From Apoderus coryli (lineage: Eukaryota > Arthropoda > Insecta > Coleoptera > Attelabidae): a stretch of 64,000 nt of DNA. The notes under the pieces were generated by a model, which saw nothing but the letters and a program-made list of their open reading frames with translations, ran no database searches and was not told the origin of the DNA. Positions 21,118 through 32,412 of this stretch are shown piece after piece (within the stretch, counting starts at the first letter, position 1; each line of letters begins with the position of its first letter). The stretch covers positions 4,904,260 through 4,968,259 of the forward strand of contig OU452205.1 of the NCBI GenBank assembly GCA_911728435.2. Reading direction: 5' to 3'. The translations under genes were made by a program, and so were the position numbers.

Positions 21118-22070
21118 TTTGGTACCTAATGTTATCACACGTTCTTGTTGTCACTCCCTTCTTCAGGTACATTTCATTTAAAATTTAATTTAAATTTAAA
21201 TTAAAAAAGGAATTGGTACATTTACAGAACATCACAAGAACATTCAGTGTAAAAAAGGTAATACTGACATAGCAACACACAATTATAGATATTCTCAATT
21301 ATGATTATTCTGACGACCACAGATCTCTGTGCTGACGACCACAAAAGTGCCAGAGAGTAAGTAGTCTAACGATATATTTATTCTTGTGATTAAGAGGTTG
21401 TCCCTTTTTAAAAATTTCTAGAATTTATCTGCAAAACTTGCTACTTACATTGTTTTTTTTTGCAAAGTCGAATTAAAGAAATTATTCAATTAATGACTCA
21501 TTATATTTATTTGTAAAACAATTACCTTGATAATTTGGATTTACCGTAAAGTATGATTAATACATATTTCAATTACACTAATTAAAAATAAAAGACCGTC
21601 TAAGCATAATGTTCTTTTAGAACTGTTTACTGACTGAAATGTCTAGGTTATTCAATAGTCTAAAAGAATATCTTATTTTATTGAACTTATTATTGAGATG
21701 AAATATTAAGACTTTTTGGTTTTTTATCAATTCTCTTAAAAATATGTGTTTTAAGTTACAAGCGGGATAATATTGGGATATTGGAAACCGTTGGAGATCC
21801 AAATACGCCGGAATGGAAGAAAAGTGGTGTATTATTCTGTCCAAAAATACTTCGGGTCAATCGATACCGTGAGGTGGATACAAGGTGAATAACAAGAAGA
21901 TGCATTTTCTTATTCTAGAAGCTAAATTCAAATTTTCAACTTTGGATCGCAATTAATTCAAAATAAAAAATTTAAGATTTCATGTTGATTCTTTGTTTTT
22001 TTTATTCTTTGTTTTTTTTTTCTTTGAAATATATTTAGGATTACTTTAGCTTGCAATATACTATCAATTA
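21118..22070. other. gene-free stretch
   Basis: AT-rich. A 75-codon minus frame (21617-21844) has no recognisable similarity. Confidence 0.4.
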
Positions 22071-22074
22071 TGTA

Positions 22075-22168
22075 AATGTATTAATTTAAATTTTGTATAG
22101 GCTGACGTACTTCGGTCAATGGCCTTTTGGGGTTTTGTACCAATAAAGTACGTTTTATTATTATTATA
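22075..22168 (+). repeat. LINE 3' end with (ATT)n tail
   Basis: The sequence GGCCTTTTGGGGTTTTGTAC is followed by a poly(A) signal (CAATAAAG) and then TTATTATTATTATAA. This signal-plus-(TAA/ATT)n structure ends several LINE copies in the window. No coding part remains. Confidence 0.55.
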
Positions 22169-22305
22169 AGATTTCATAGTAATAGGCTTTGATATTTCTA
22201 TACAATTTTAGTCATAGTGGGCTACTACTACTTTGACAGTTGGATAATGACAAACAAGACATAAAATTTTGTCACTCTGCGTCATACGCATACAAATTTA
22301 CGAGT

Positions 22306-23025
22306 AGATAGTATTCGTTAGTATAATTTATACGCCCGCCATGATTATTACTACTAATTAATGTCTACAATTTGTCATAGTTGTTCATTATTTTTGTCAA
22401 GTGTCATATTTATTTGCTATCTGAAGCCATCATGGCCAACTAAAATCAATTTCAAATTCATATCACTATTGTAATAGAAAAATGTAAAATTGTCAATATT
22501 TTGAAAACTCAGTTTTTGGAATATCCTTTCATAAACTTGCCCTTATTTTTGATGCAAAAAAAAATTAAAAAAATGTAAAATGGGGGGTTGCCATTTAAAA
22601 ATTTTGATTTATGATACTTTTTTCAATTTGATTTTTTACCCTTTTTTTCAAATATCCTGTATTAATATTTACTAAAAAAATATATGTAGGCGGCTAAAGT
22701 AGGTCTATATCTTCTAGGATATTCTAACAAATTAAATTATTTAAGCTTCCATATAATAGAAAATTGTTATTATTCTTTATGCTGAAAACATTTTTGACAT
22801 AAAATTTAAAATATTTCGAAAACGGCTGGCGATAGGTATAACAGATTATGCATGAAATATAATTTATATAGGGTTGTATTTGAAATAAGAAAGTTGATAC
22901 CCATTTCCGGTATAACCGGAAGTGCTAGATTCTTGAAAACATTTTAGCCGAATTGGTTCCGTCGACCTAAGTACTACACCAGATTTGCAGATTCTTCCAC
23001 AGTGTAGTTTCTCCATAATCGATCA
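22306..23025 (+). repeat. repeat family A, copy 3
   Basis: Direct copy of 17405-18175 with small indels (TAGTATTCGTTAGTATAATT, GAAGCCATCATGGCCAACTA, GGCGGCTAAAGTAGG, TTCCGGTATAACCGGAAGTG). It stops at CTCCATAATCGAT, short of the terminal ATACCGGGTGTCCC. Confidence 0.8.
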
Positions 23026-23356
23026 AAACTAAAATTATATCTCAAATTAGTTTCAGACCAACAGGGTTGGACCCAAGTGTAATGTTTACTTGTTGAAAGT
23101 AAACACGTAATTACTTTAGTGTTTCTTTATTAACATTCTAACTCTACAAATACACAAGTGATTAAGACTATTATAATTAGCGGAGTATAATATTATAATT
23201 AGGTGTGGTATTAAGTATACTCGCGCCAACAGTGGCTTGCTTAACCTAACCTCTAATAATATAAGGATGGGTACAAACTAATACTACGTATTAGGGATGG
23301 ACATAAACATTCTCATGACACCCAGAAGATCAAATTAAAACTCGAAATTGTTTTGT

Positions 23357-23915
23357 CTTTTACAATAGTATATTGTGCAACGAACATGAAATGACATATA
23401 TTTCCTACGAGTATGATCGTTTGCAGCATGAGCCGCAGGCAAGTGCTGCAAATCATACGAGTAGGAAATGGTCATTTCATGTGAGTTTCAGACTATACTT
23501 TTTCTACGAATGTTTTAATGTTTTTGAATAAATTTAACATAATTTTTAGGAAAATATTTGTTTTTCGAAAATTACCCCTGTTAACGTATAAGCCTAAATA
23601 CGATAAATTAGAAGTATTAAATTGACTAGGTGGTGTTAAACTATATTCACTATCACTATTTATGTGTTTTGAAATTAGCGAAATACTTAATTATAATTAT
23701 TATTAATTATAAATACCAAAACTGTCAATTTGGTGTTTGTATTTTCGGCGTTGCTATGGTGATTTTTCATGCCCGCCGCTACTTTTGTCATTACCAGGAA
23801 ATTTTATCCATATATTATTACGCACGGGTAAATGAAGAACAGCATTAACTACATTTTCAAATCATGATTGAACATATAATAAAGACATTTAAAGACAGTC
23901 GTTTCACATATACTT
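23357..23915 (+). repeat. 550-bp inverted repeat, left arm (partner 27253-27795)
   Basis: About 96% identical by eye to the reverse complement of 27253-27795. It contains a hairpin (GAAATGACATATATTTCCTA ... TAGGAAATGGTCATTTC, 23387-23482) and a ~390-bp MITE-like unit bounded by ACTTTTTCTACGA and AGACAGTCG. A 72-codon open frame spans part of both arms but resembles nothing known. Confidence 0.9.
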
Positions 23916-23919
23916 AATA

Positions 23920-24530
23920 AATTACGTTAGGTTGGTTATTGTTTTAACTACCCTTTAAATTTTCATCTGTCTGGTCAGTTGTATCTTAAAATATAAAATA
24001 TACCACTCTGTATCATAGAGTTCCGCTTCCAAGATCTATAACAACTGCAACCGTTATTTGTAAATATGTATTTACCGTGATAATAATATTGGCATTATTT
24101 TTACATAGTATAATATAATTTTCATTCTTTCATCTATCGTTTGCCATTATTTGAATCTCTGCTATTTCCATTAAACTGAAACATTTTTTCCTAATATACG
24201 TACCTATCGATGATGAATGCACTTTGTCTATGTTATTCCTTTGGCTGTAATATTTATTTTCAACAACGATCATAAAACAACAAAATATTCACGTTTATCA
24301 TATCTATTATTTTAACGGTTCATAAGGCTTGTATGCAGATAGGAAAACCTTACACACACTGATAGAATCGTGATATTTGTTCCTATAAAACGACAACCAC
24401 TGATCTGACAGAAAACTTCAAGATTTTCAATAAATATAATAAATGTGATTGTAATCTTATATATGATGAACAAGAAATCCGTTTGCCTATTTTATCTTTT
24501 TATGGTTAAAATTTATTCACAAACAAAACA
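23920..24530. other. gene-free stretch
   Basis: AT-rich; no element recognised. Confidence 0.45.
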
Positions 24531-24540
24531 TTCTATAAAG

Positions 24541-24775
24541 ATGAGGGCACGTTGACACAAACTGTAAAGGCAGAGACGTCACGTGAGATCACGTCCTAGT
24601 ACGCAATGTCACGGCACGTCCGAAAAATCTGCAATACAATTTAAACGTGCTTATAAATTTAGAAGGAAACTAGCTCACGGCAAGTTAAGGCCGATAATAT
24701 AATACCTGACCTCACGTGACGTGATAGGAGTCTGTCTGCGCCTTTAATGTCCCGGCTGATACGAGATTTCAGTGA
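24541..24775. mobile_element. GC-richer MITE with palindromic CACGTGA boxes
   Basis: The left part GTAAAGGCAGAGACGTCACG, TGAGATCACGTC is mirrored on the right by GACCTCACGTGACGTGATAG and TCTGCGCCTTTAATGTCCC. The imperfect inverted ends span roughly 50 bases in a 235-base element. Confidence 0.5.
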
Positions 24776-24784
24776 TGCGAGCAC

Positions 24785-25410
24785 AATAATAATAATTTAA
24801 TATTTGATAGAGGTTTACATTCCAAACTCAATAAATATACAAAAGAAAACAAACGAAAAGCTCGAAAAATACATCCAACTTGCGGAAGAGATGAAACAAA
24901 TGTGGCATCAAACCAAAGTATCCATCCATCAAGGAAGGAACAATTTACCAAGTGGATCAAAATAGATTGGGTCACAAAATGGACTAGCACTTAATACATC
25001 TACAACTGTTTCTCTCCCGATTGGAGCTATAAGGTTATTTAGAACTAATATATATATATAAGAGCAATTCATGGAATTTCTCAAACAACTCTTGTGTCGT
25101 TGAGGGTTGAGATTCGCAAAACGATGGCAAATTTCCGAAAGTTCGCTTCTGGAAACTAGTTCCAGTAAGTCTTGTGCTCGATGTAGCTATATGTGGGGCT
25201 TCCTTCAATGTTGCTTCTCAAAGTTGCAGCAACATATGGGTCAGGGATCTATAAAAATATATTTTAATATAGCAACCTCAAAGACGTCGGGCCGTAAACC
25301 ACGATTGTCAATTTATGTTGATGTATCCAGAACCATCACCGTTCCACTGTGGAGAATTGCAGTTCAGATATCCCATTACAATTATGGCGGTCTTTCCTCG
25401 ATTAGTGGTT
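24785..25410. other. possible LINE 3' tail, otherwise gene-free
   Basis: An (AAT)n run at 24784-24797 could be a LINE tail in minus orientation, but no RT motif follows. A 129-codon plus frame (25107-25496) has no recognisable similarity. Confidence 0.35.
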
Positions 25411-25415
25411 ATATG

Positions 25416-26500
25416 TACAGGGTAAGCAAAACTCGATGTCCCAGCTGTTATGAGAAAATAAAAAACGAGAGAAAAATTTGGAAAAGAGGTTCTTAAATAC
25501 TTACATTTTTGCATAGTTCAAAACAGTTAATTTTTCTAAACAACTTTTGTAAAGGAAAAAATGTGCTATCTTCATTCGTTAACAAATTATAAGCAAATTT
25601 GTAGAAAAAACTAATATGAAAAATTCGCAACCGTCACAACTTTTAAACAACTAATGGTTGACAAATAGTATTCGTGTGATAACTTCTAATATAAGTCAAA
25701 CATTTGATATTCAGTCGAGAGAGAAGATACGTATTATCCATCGGTTGTTAATAATAATTACTTATTAAACACTACCAAATCAGATGATATTATTTAATAG
25801 TAACTATTATTACCACAGAATTAAACATAGTAATACTATAGGTTACTTCTAATTAATTATAGGAAATCAATCACTACAACAAATTTTCAATGTGAACACC
25901 TCTTAATTGTAAACGCTTATCTAATCTCCTCCTAACTTCTCTTCCTGAGGCCTTACATAACATTTCTCTTAAGAGTTCATTACATGCATTTCTAATTTTT
26001 TCCTTTAAATGTTCTAAGTTATGTGTTAGCAATTCTTGCTTGGAGCGCCGCCCCCGTCATGCTGGAAAAACATATTTGCTCATAACTGCAATGGCACAAT
26101 TTTGAGAAGCACAGAGAGTTGCTCTTGAAGAAATTGCAAATATTCTTCACTGCATAAAACACCTTCGTAAAAGTATGGAGCAATTAAATGCCCGTTAATA
26201 ATACCACACCAAAGTTAATGCCAAAATGTCCTTCGTTTTCAATCGGATTGACAAATAACATGTCAACTTTTTCGTTAAACGCATAAAATGCACACATTAT
26301 TAACAGATATAATTGCAGTTTGTTTCCAAAGCCTACTTGTTTAAAAGTTGTGAAAGTTGCGAATTTTTGGTAATAGTTTTTCCTACAAATTTGCTTTTAA
26401 TTTTTTAACGAATGAAGATGGCAAATTTTTTTCTTTACAAAAGTTGCTTAGAAAAATTAGATAGAATCTATCCATGTTACAACATAAAAGCTTTTGAAGA
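25416..26500. mobile_element. Tc1/mariner-like element with inverted arms, deleted
   Basis: A TACAGGGTAAGCAAAACTC end at 25417 is followed by an arm at 25530-25660 (TTGTAAAGGAAAAAATGTGC, ATTTGTAGAAAAAACTA). The arm recurs inverted at 26340-26475 (TAGTTTTTCCTACAAATTTG, TTTACAAAAGTTGC). Between the arms lies a minus-strand transposase remnant. The outer right end was not identified. Confidence 0.65.
25873..26300 (-). pseudogene. Tc1/mariner-type transposase, centrally deleted
   Basis: The minus strand reads WCGIINGHLIAPYFYEGVLC, EEYLQFLQEQLSVLL, then NMFFQHDGGGAP with the second catalytic Asp. It jumps directly to a C-terminal tail NACNELLREMLCKASGREVR, RRLDKRLQLRGVHIEN. The stretch with the third Asp (PPRSPDLTPLD in relatives) is deleted, and there is an in-frame stop before NMFFQ. 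It belongs to the same broad group as the DD41D elements at 7276 and 51611. Confidence 0.75.
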
Positions 26501-26726
26501 ATTTTCTAAAATTTAGATCATCCGTAATGATATATAAAAAGAAAACACAAGTAAAGGCATAATGCCATAAAATAATTCTGATTTCGAATGTATTTTTTAT
26601 TTTTATTTCATTTTAAAATTTTTATGTAAACAGTGTTTTAATTTTGATAAAATATTCACAAAAATTTTTTCACAAGGTGAATATGTTATATTGATAACTC
26701 TAGTATCTGTTAATCTTGTGCCGAAA

Positions 26727-26770
26727 GTCACTGATGATGAGAATATTTGATTTCTCGAAACATGTCTGAC
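26727..26770 (+). ncRNA. hammerhead-like ribozyme motif 3
   Basis: Stem I 5' GTCA (26727-26730), core CTGATGA (26731-26737), an extra T, stem II GAGAA/TTCTC, GAAA (26757-26760), CATG, then T-C at 26765-26766 forming a GTC triplet, and stem I 3' TGAC (26767-26770). All four stem I pairs are canonical and differ from those at 15813 and 63376, so pairing is kept while sequence changes. Stem III would be very short. About 100 bases downstream are shared with 63418-63530. Confidence 0.6.
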
Positions 26771-26887
26771 TGACATAGGCAATGTGCCTTGACCTATGGT
26801 AATATAAATATATTGATTTTGTGGAGCAGACGCCGTTTGATTTATACATTAATCATCACTCCTCTTCGAATGGATTACTTCATAAAA
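26771..26887 (+). repeat. retroelement-like tail shared with 63418-63530
   Basis: Shares GTGGAGCAGACG, CACTCCTCTTCGAATGGATT and ACTTCATAAAAA with GTGGAGTAGACG, CAACTCCTCTCTAAGATGGA and TTACTTCAGAAAAA downstream of the motif at 63376. So motif plus tail move together as one dispersed element, possibly the end of a Penelope-like element. No GIY-YIG or RT coding is visible nearby. Confidence 0.55.
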
Positions 26888-27078
26888 AATAATTATCTTT
26901 ATTGATACAATTAAATTATTTAAATGAACAGTTATTAAATACACAATTGTTATAAATTGTTTGGTTTGGTGTTGTATGTTGTAATGTTTGAGTATCAATT
27001 ATCAACAATATAGGTACTTAAATAACTCACAGGGCAGACACTAAAGGGACGTCAGCATACTAGATGTAGACGCTTAAC
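26888..27078 (-). repeat. 190-bp repeat, inverted partner of 15075-15262
   Basis: Reverse complement of 15075-15262 with few differences. It begins directly after the tail of the preceding motif element. Confidence 0.8.
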
Positions 27079-27252
27079 AGGAACAGGCGTTTTTATCGGT
27101 GGTAAAAACCGATGCACCTTTTTTATCGCTGTCAAAATGAATAAACAGTCATCTTTAAATGACACATTTTATACAGGAGTTAATTTATCAATAATTTGAC
27201 CAAATCGAAATCTAAATTCGGCTATTTCAATGTAACTAGAAAATCAAAATAT

Positions 27253-27795
27253 TCTTTTTCTACGACTGTCTTTAAATGCCTTTATTATATGTTCAATCAT
27301 GATTTGAAAATGTAGTACATTGTAATGCTGTTTTTCATTTACACGTGCGTAATAATATTTCCTGGTAATGACAAAAGTAGCGGCGGGCATGAAAAATCAC
27401 CATAGCAACGCCGAAAATACAAACACCAAATTGACAGTTTTGGTATTTATAATTAATAATAATTATAATTAAGTATTTCGCTAATTTCAAAACACAGAAA
27501 CAGTGATAGCGAATATAGTTTAACACCACCTAGTCAATTTAATACTTCTAATTTATCGTATTTAGGCTTATACGTTAACAGGGGTAAGTTTCGAAAAACA
27601 AATATTTTCCTAAAAATTATGTTAAATTTATTCAAAAGCATTAAAACAGTCGTAGAAAAAGTATAGTGTGAAACTCACATGAAATGACCATTTCCTACTC
27701 GTATGATTTGCAGCACTCGCCTGCGGCTCATGCTGAAAACGATCATACTCGTAGGAAATATATGTCATTTCATGTTCGTTGCACAATATACTATT
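27253..27795 (-). repeat. 550-bp inverted repeat, right arm (partner 23357-23915)
   Basis: Contains a ~400-bp unit with 17-base inverted ends CTTTTTCTACGACTGTCTT ... AAAACAGTCGTAGAAAAAG (27258-27663), and a hairpin GAAATGACCATTTCCTACTC ... GTAGGAAATATATGTCATTT (27682-27772). Nearly identical to the left arm, with differences such as a missing TTATCCAT. Confidence 0.9.
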
Positions 27796-27799
27796 TTCT

Positions 27800-30300
27800 A
27801 TTCTATTTTGAAGTATGCATAGTTATTAAAGTGACAAAGCATGTTTGTCTCACCAATATATAATGTTTAAAAAGAATGCAAACTGATATTCTAAAGAGTA
27901 GCTGGAAGATTGAAATCATTTCGTACCTACTTGAATCGTTATTTTCAATTTGTGAATAATTATGATATGCTGGTTTTTTGATAAATCTTTTATCCATTTT
28001 ATTAAATGGATATTAGTTCACAGAACAGACAAAACTACAACAGTTTTTGAACAATGATATCCTATAAATAATAACAAATTAAATTTTTTCCGCTTAATTT
28101 TTATTTATTATACGCCACAGTGTGGGAATGTACATCGCCTTTTTGAATTATCTCAGCCACATCAATCTATTTAAACCAGATTTTCATAGTTTTATTATAG
28201 TTGCGTTCTGGCTTTGTATCCGCTATACGGATAACCACTTTTTTATTATAAAATTTCTTTTACTCGATTATCTATAAGTAACCAAACCACAACAAAATAA
28301 TTTGCCACGGTGTAAGTTTCATTTTATTTAAGTACTTACTTACAGTACAAACTTGTTGCATAATATTTTGTTTAAAAGTTTATTGACACTTCTAACCTAA
28401 CCACTATGATGAGTGGGAAATATTTTGACGCATTTATTAACACTTCTAGGCAGGTACTTCTAATATCCATGGCCATGGTTTGAGATAAGACGTAAAACAC
28501 AATAATAAGCTTAAACTGTTTTGGGTTGAATTGCATTTACATCACCGAACATTAACGGCATGGAAGGATCACTTTGGCGCGGCCCTTTATTTTCATGCGA
28601 TCAAAGCCTTGCTGACTGCAGCTGCAAGCAGCAAACGAATTTGAACTTACGAGGCCTATGCATTATATGCAAATACATTATTTCTAGTCGATTTTAATAA
28701 ATGTGGCACATCAAATAATTAAACAAGATTCTTATCGTCGACGAAAAAAACTCACAGGGAAATTCTAACCGTGGTATTTCGTATCCTGGATAGAATTTAT
28801 CTACTTTTGTTGTATCTGATACAGATTGAAATTATTATTTCTCAATACTCTGCTTAGATTCGTTTACTGTTTACCTATTCTTCTTGAAAACGATCCAAAT
28901 ATCTTTCAGATTTCGATTTAGGAACTGCCCATTTTCTTTTAAATAATTAAACACTGATTTGAAAGTTGATGACGTTCGGGAAATCGTGGTTGGTATTCAC
29001 TAGCAGCTGCTGTACCGTTTCCAGCACAAAATCCACAAATACAACAACATTCTGTTGTTGGAAATTCAATTCGTATTTTAATTAAAAGAAAACTTTGTAA
29101 ACCTAAAACAAACAATAATTAATCAAAACACGTTAAAGATTAAAATTGACATCAAAAGATAGTTATTACCAATAAATATGTCAAATTGTGTAAATTATTA
29201 CAAATGACAATTATGTCAAATTTTCCCAGCCTTCTAGGACAAAAGATTATTTTTGCCAGCTCTGGGAATTCGGTAGAGTTACGCTTTTTTGAAAAAACTA
29301 TGTTTGCATATTCAGTAAGGAAAAATGTACATGTAATAGTATTTATTTATCTATAAAGAAATAACACATTTTCCGTAATTTCCAAGTTCAGTTAAATTTA
29401 ATCCGCTTATTAAACATGATAGATTTTTAAGTGGGAAAAATGTTAGTTACGTCATTTTTATTTCCCGTGTGTGTACTTTCAGATGTTCATCAAATTTTCG
29501 AAAAATAATATACATAATATATTTTTTGCTACAAAGCGAAACAACTAAATTTCTGAATTTTCTACTATTTCAATATGGCAGTAGAATATCTCCCCAAACA
29601 TGGTAGGAGTATGTTCAGGGTGAATCATTTTGAATGTTTTATAGGCTATCTGGGAAACTGTAAAATATTTTAAAAATCTGATGAAGAAGTAGATCCGAGG
29701 TCTTTTTTGGAAAACTTATAATAATAATCGAAATTATTATTAATATATTAATTATTTTAAGCAAATTCTATAAAACTAGTAAGACATTCTTGAAGTACTT
29801 TTCTCTGTAAAATCCAGTAGCGTAGGCAGATTTTTAAGTTTAGTTTTAATTATCGAGATATACAATTATTAATTTTTTTACGAAACATCCAATATTTTGT
29901 TACCTCATTGTTTTGCATTTTCTTTATGATTATAAGATATTGTTAACATAAATTGATAACAAATAGGCTAAAAATATATTCCTTATTTTTTATTAAGCAA
30001 ATTTTAAACGCAATTTTTTCGACAAATATGAAGGCAAATATCAAAAGTAAGTAAAAGTAACATACACACACATAGACAGGCTTCCATCTGGAAATGATCT
30101 TAATCGTCTCAAGGAACTTCAAAATGGTTATATCCGTCTTTATCTCAAATTTTTTTTTACCGCGTTCACAATACTTTTCCTGTGCACGAAAGTAAAATAG
30201 ATAGTAGGTAGGTACATTAAATGTTCAAATTTTTGTCCATTATTATGCAGACACAGTTGCCAAAGTCTCTGGAAACCTCTGCTCTCAGAGTTATGAATAT
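27800..30300. other. gene-free 2.5 kb stretch
   Basis: No coding region, structured RNA or inverted repeat recognised. A possible MITE end (TTCAGGGTGAATCATTTTGA) occurs at about 29613 without a visible partner. The Tc1-like words typical of the rest of the window are scarce here. Confidence 0.45.
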
Positions 30301-30304
30301 AATT

Positions 30305-30480
30305 ATTAGCAATAATAATAATAATAATTTATTTTCCACTAAACATATTTACAAAAAATGTTTTATTTCTATAAGGCATTTGGAAAATAATGAAAAGACG
30401 AAAAGAATACAAAACCCGCTGAAATCACTTAAGACTTGTGCGTGGGCTTAATTTTCACATTCGTCCTTATCTAGCCTCTG
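30305..30480 (-). repeat. LINE 3' end with (TAA)n tail
   Basis: Read on the minus strand, GTGGAAAATAAA leads into ATTATTATTATTATT (tail at about 30310-30330). A poly(A)-like signal just before a trinucleotide tail is the LINE signature of this window. No RT motif was recognised. Confidence 0.45.
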
Positions 30481-30767
30481 AATTTATATAATTAATATAC
30501 CTACCTATACATAGTTATGTGAGAATCGATACCTACTCATGTTAATATTGATATTTAAAAGTAAAAACAAAATACCTTCCTCAAAGAAGCAAATGAACAA
30601 AAACAAAATTAATATACTTACTTTCTTAAAAATTATTTCTTAATACTATTTCGGTGATCTATGAACCATAATTTATCAAATCATATTTACAAATGGAAAA
30701 AATAGTTTGCGCGAGGTAGCTAGAATCCATTCTTTTAATGCATATGTTTAAATCATTTTTCCTGTGA

Positions 30768-31670
30768 TATAATAATAATAATAATAGTCTTTATTGATTG
30801 AGCAGTGTATACAAACTTTAGATGATACATAAAAGGAAAGATCTTCTGCACTGAGATTTAAAATATCTGAATGAACTTGTCCTCAATCAAAAGCGAAGTT
30901 TAGCTATGAAGCTACTTTTTACTTAACCTGAAAGCAATATCCTAAAACTACTACTATATTCAATAGTTGATTGCAAAACTATCATAATATGTATGTTTTT
31001 GCTGACGATGACATAACGGAAAGAAAAACTACTTTCAAATAATCTATCGCGACTAGGTGATTCATTTTTATACATTCTGACGCAGATCATCGGATAAATC
31101 TATCAAATTTCGATTTGCAATATCCAAATTTTTCCTTTTCCGTCTTAAACAGGACACCCCAGTAATTACAAATAACACAGTTTCAGTAACAAACTGAAAC
31201 GAGACTCCCAACAACTCGCTCAGCCAACCTCATAACCATTTAAAATGATACCATCAAACAGATGTAGGCTTATAGGTTATTGTTTGTCTAATAGAGATCT
31301 TTTTTTAAACAAATTAACTCTGGTTATACATCATTACGGCATTGTATGTGAAACTCCTTTGGAACAAGGCAGAGAGGTGGCGGGGCATTGAAAGAAGGTC
31401 CTCGTTTCTTAAAGATCTCTGAATTATTTATTATCCTCTGTATCTTCTTCTTGTTTCCATAGTTCAGGCAAGGGTAGTGCACGCATATTTAGCAATTTAT
31501 GAAAAGAGAACGATATGAGTTTTGTTAGGATTTATCTGAAGATTGTGATTATTACAATAGGTTCGTAGATTAGTAAGGTCATAATCAATCCGCGTATTTG
31601 CAACATTGACCTCGGTTGGATCAAAGTGATGTACTAACTGACCATCATCAGCATACAACTACAATTCTGA
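30768..31670 (-). pseudogene. LINE 3' region with RT palm remnant
   Basis: The minus strand at about 31490-31660 reads YADDGQLVHHFDP, then IDYDLTNLRTYCNNHNLQIN and PNKTHIVLFS, an RT palm with the YADD catalytic pair and following helix. The minus-strand 3' end at 30768-30795 has CAATCAATAAAGA followed by (CTATTATT)-type tail. Intervening sequence is decayed. Confidence 0.7.
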
Positions 31671-31689
31671 ATATGTTCCTTATATCTTT

Positions 31690-32330
31690 AGGAATTTTTC
31701 TATATATACGGTGCAAGGAAACCAAAACACCTCTGTCCAAGCCTTTTTTCGGCCTTAATCGTTCTCGTTTTCAGTTCTGATTTATTTCTTGTATCAAATC
31801 TGTGTTCTATGTTAATAAGTGCTTTTGTTTATGTTGAATACTGAGAATCTTAAAGCAGTACAACTGACTAATATCAAGAAGTTGACTCAATATAAAGCTG
31901 ATCCGTTGAATACATATAATGTTTTCCTAACATAATTTTAATAAATATATAGTTTTTGGATAATCTCCAGATTTTTCAAATGAGCCTGATATGCACCGCC
32001 CAACCTACTATACCATATTCGATATTAAAGAAAAGTAAATAGTTTTAATTTTTGGTAAATCGAGTACCTTTTCAATTTGTCTAAATTTATATAGAAGTTC
32101 TTAGTTTTTTAATTAAATTTTTAATATGTACGTCCCATCCAAGATATTTGTCTATATGAACGCCAAAGTATTTTATGTCATGATCTTCAGAAATAATGAT
32201 TGTCTCATTCGCGTTTTCCTTTATCCGCAGGTGGTTAAAGTTCCACTTTTATTACAGCTTGTTTTTTCAAAATTTATTGTAAGAGACATCTCGTTAAACC
32301 AATACTTCGTATAGCCATCACAAAATTTTT
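31690..32330 (-). pseudogene. second LINE: RT thumb and C-terminus
   Basis: The minus strand reads EDHDIKYFGVHIDKYLGWDV, then FRQIEKVLDLPKIKTIYFSL, and at 31690-31810 RFDTRNKSELKTRTIKAEKR, LGQRCFGFLAPYIYRKIPKD. This is the thumb through C-terminus of a LINE ORF2, in order but with frameshifts. Since the palm motif at 31490-31660 lies downstream of this C-terminus, the two are separate LINE copies in tandem. Confidence 0.75.
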
Positions 32331-32412
32331 GCTAAAATATTTTCAAGAATCTAGTACTTCCGGCTATACCGGATTTGGGTGTCAACTTAATTATTTTAAA
32401 TAGGACCCTATA

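Noticed and set aside
25107..25496. 129-codon plus frame as a gene
   Set aside because: No known motif, no support for start or splicing, and it runs across the start of a transposon end at 25417.
30300..30335. (AAT)n tracts as plain microsatellites only
   Set aside because: Several of these tracts are preceded by a poly(A)-type signal and LINE sequence, so they are better read as LINE tails.
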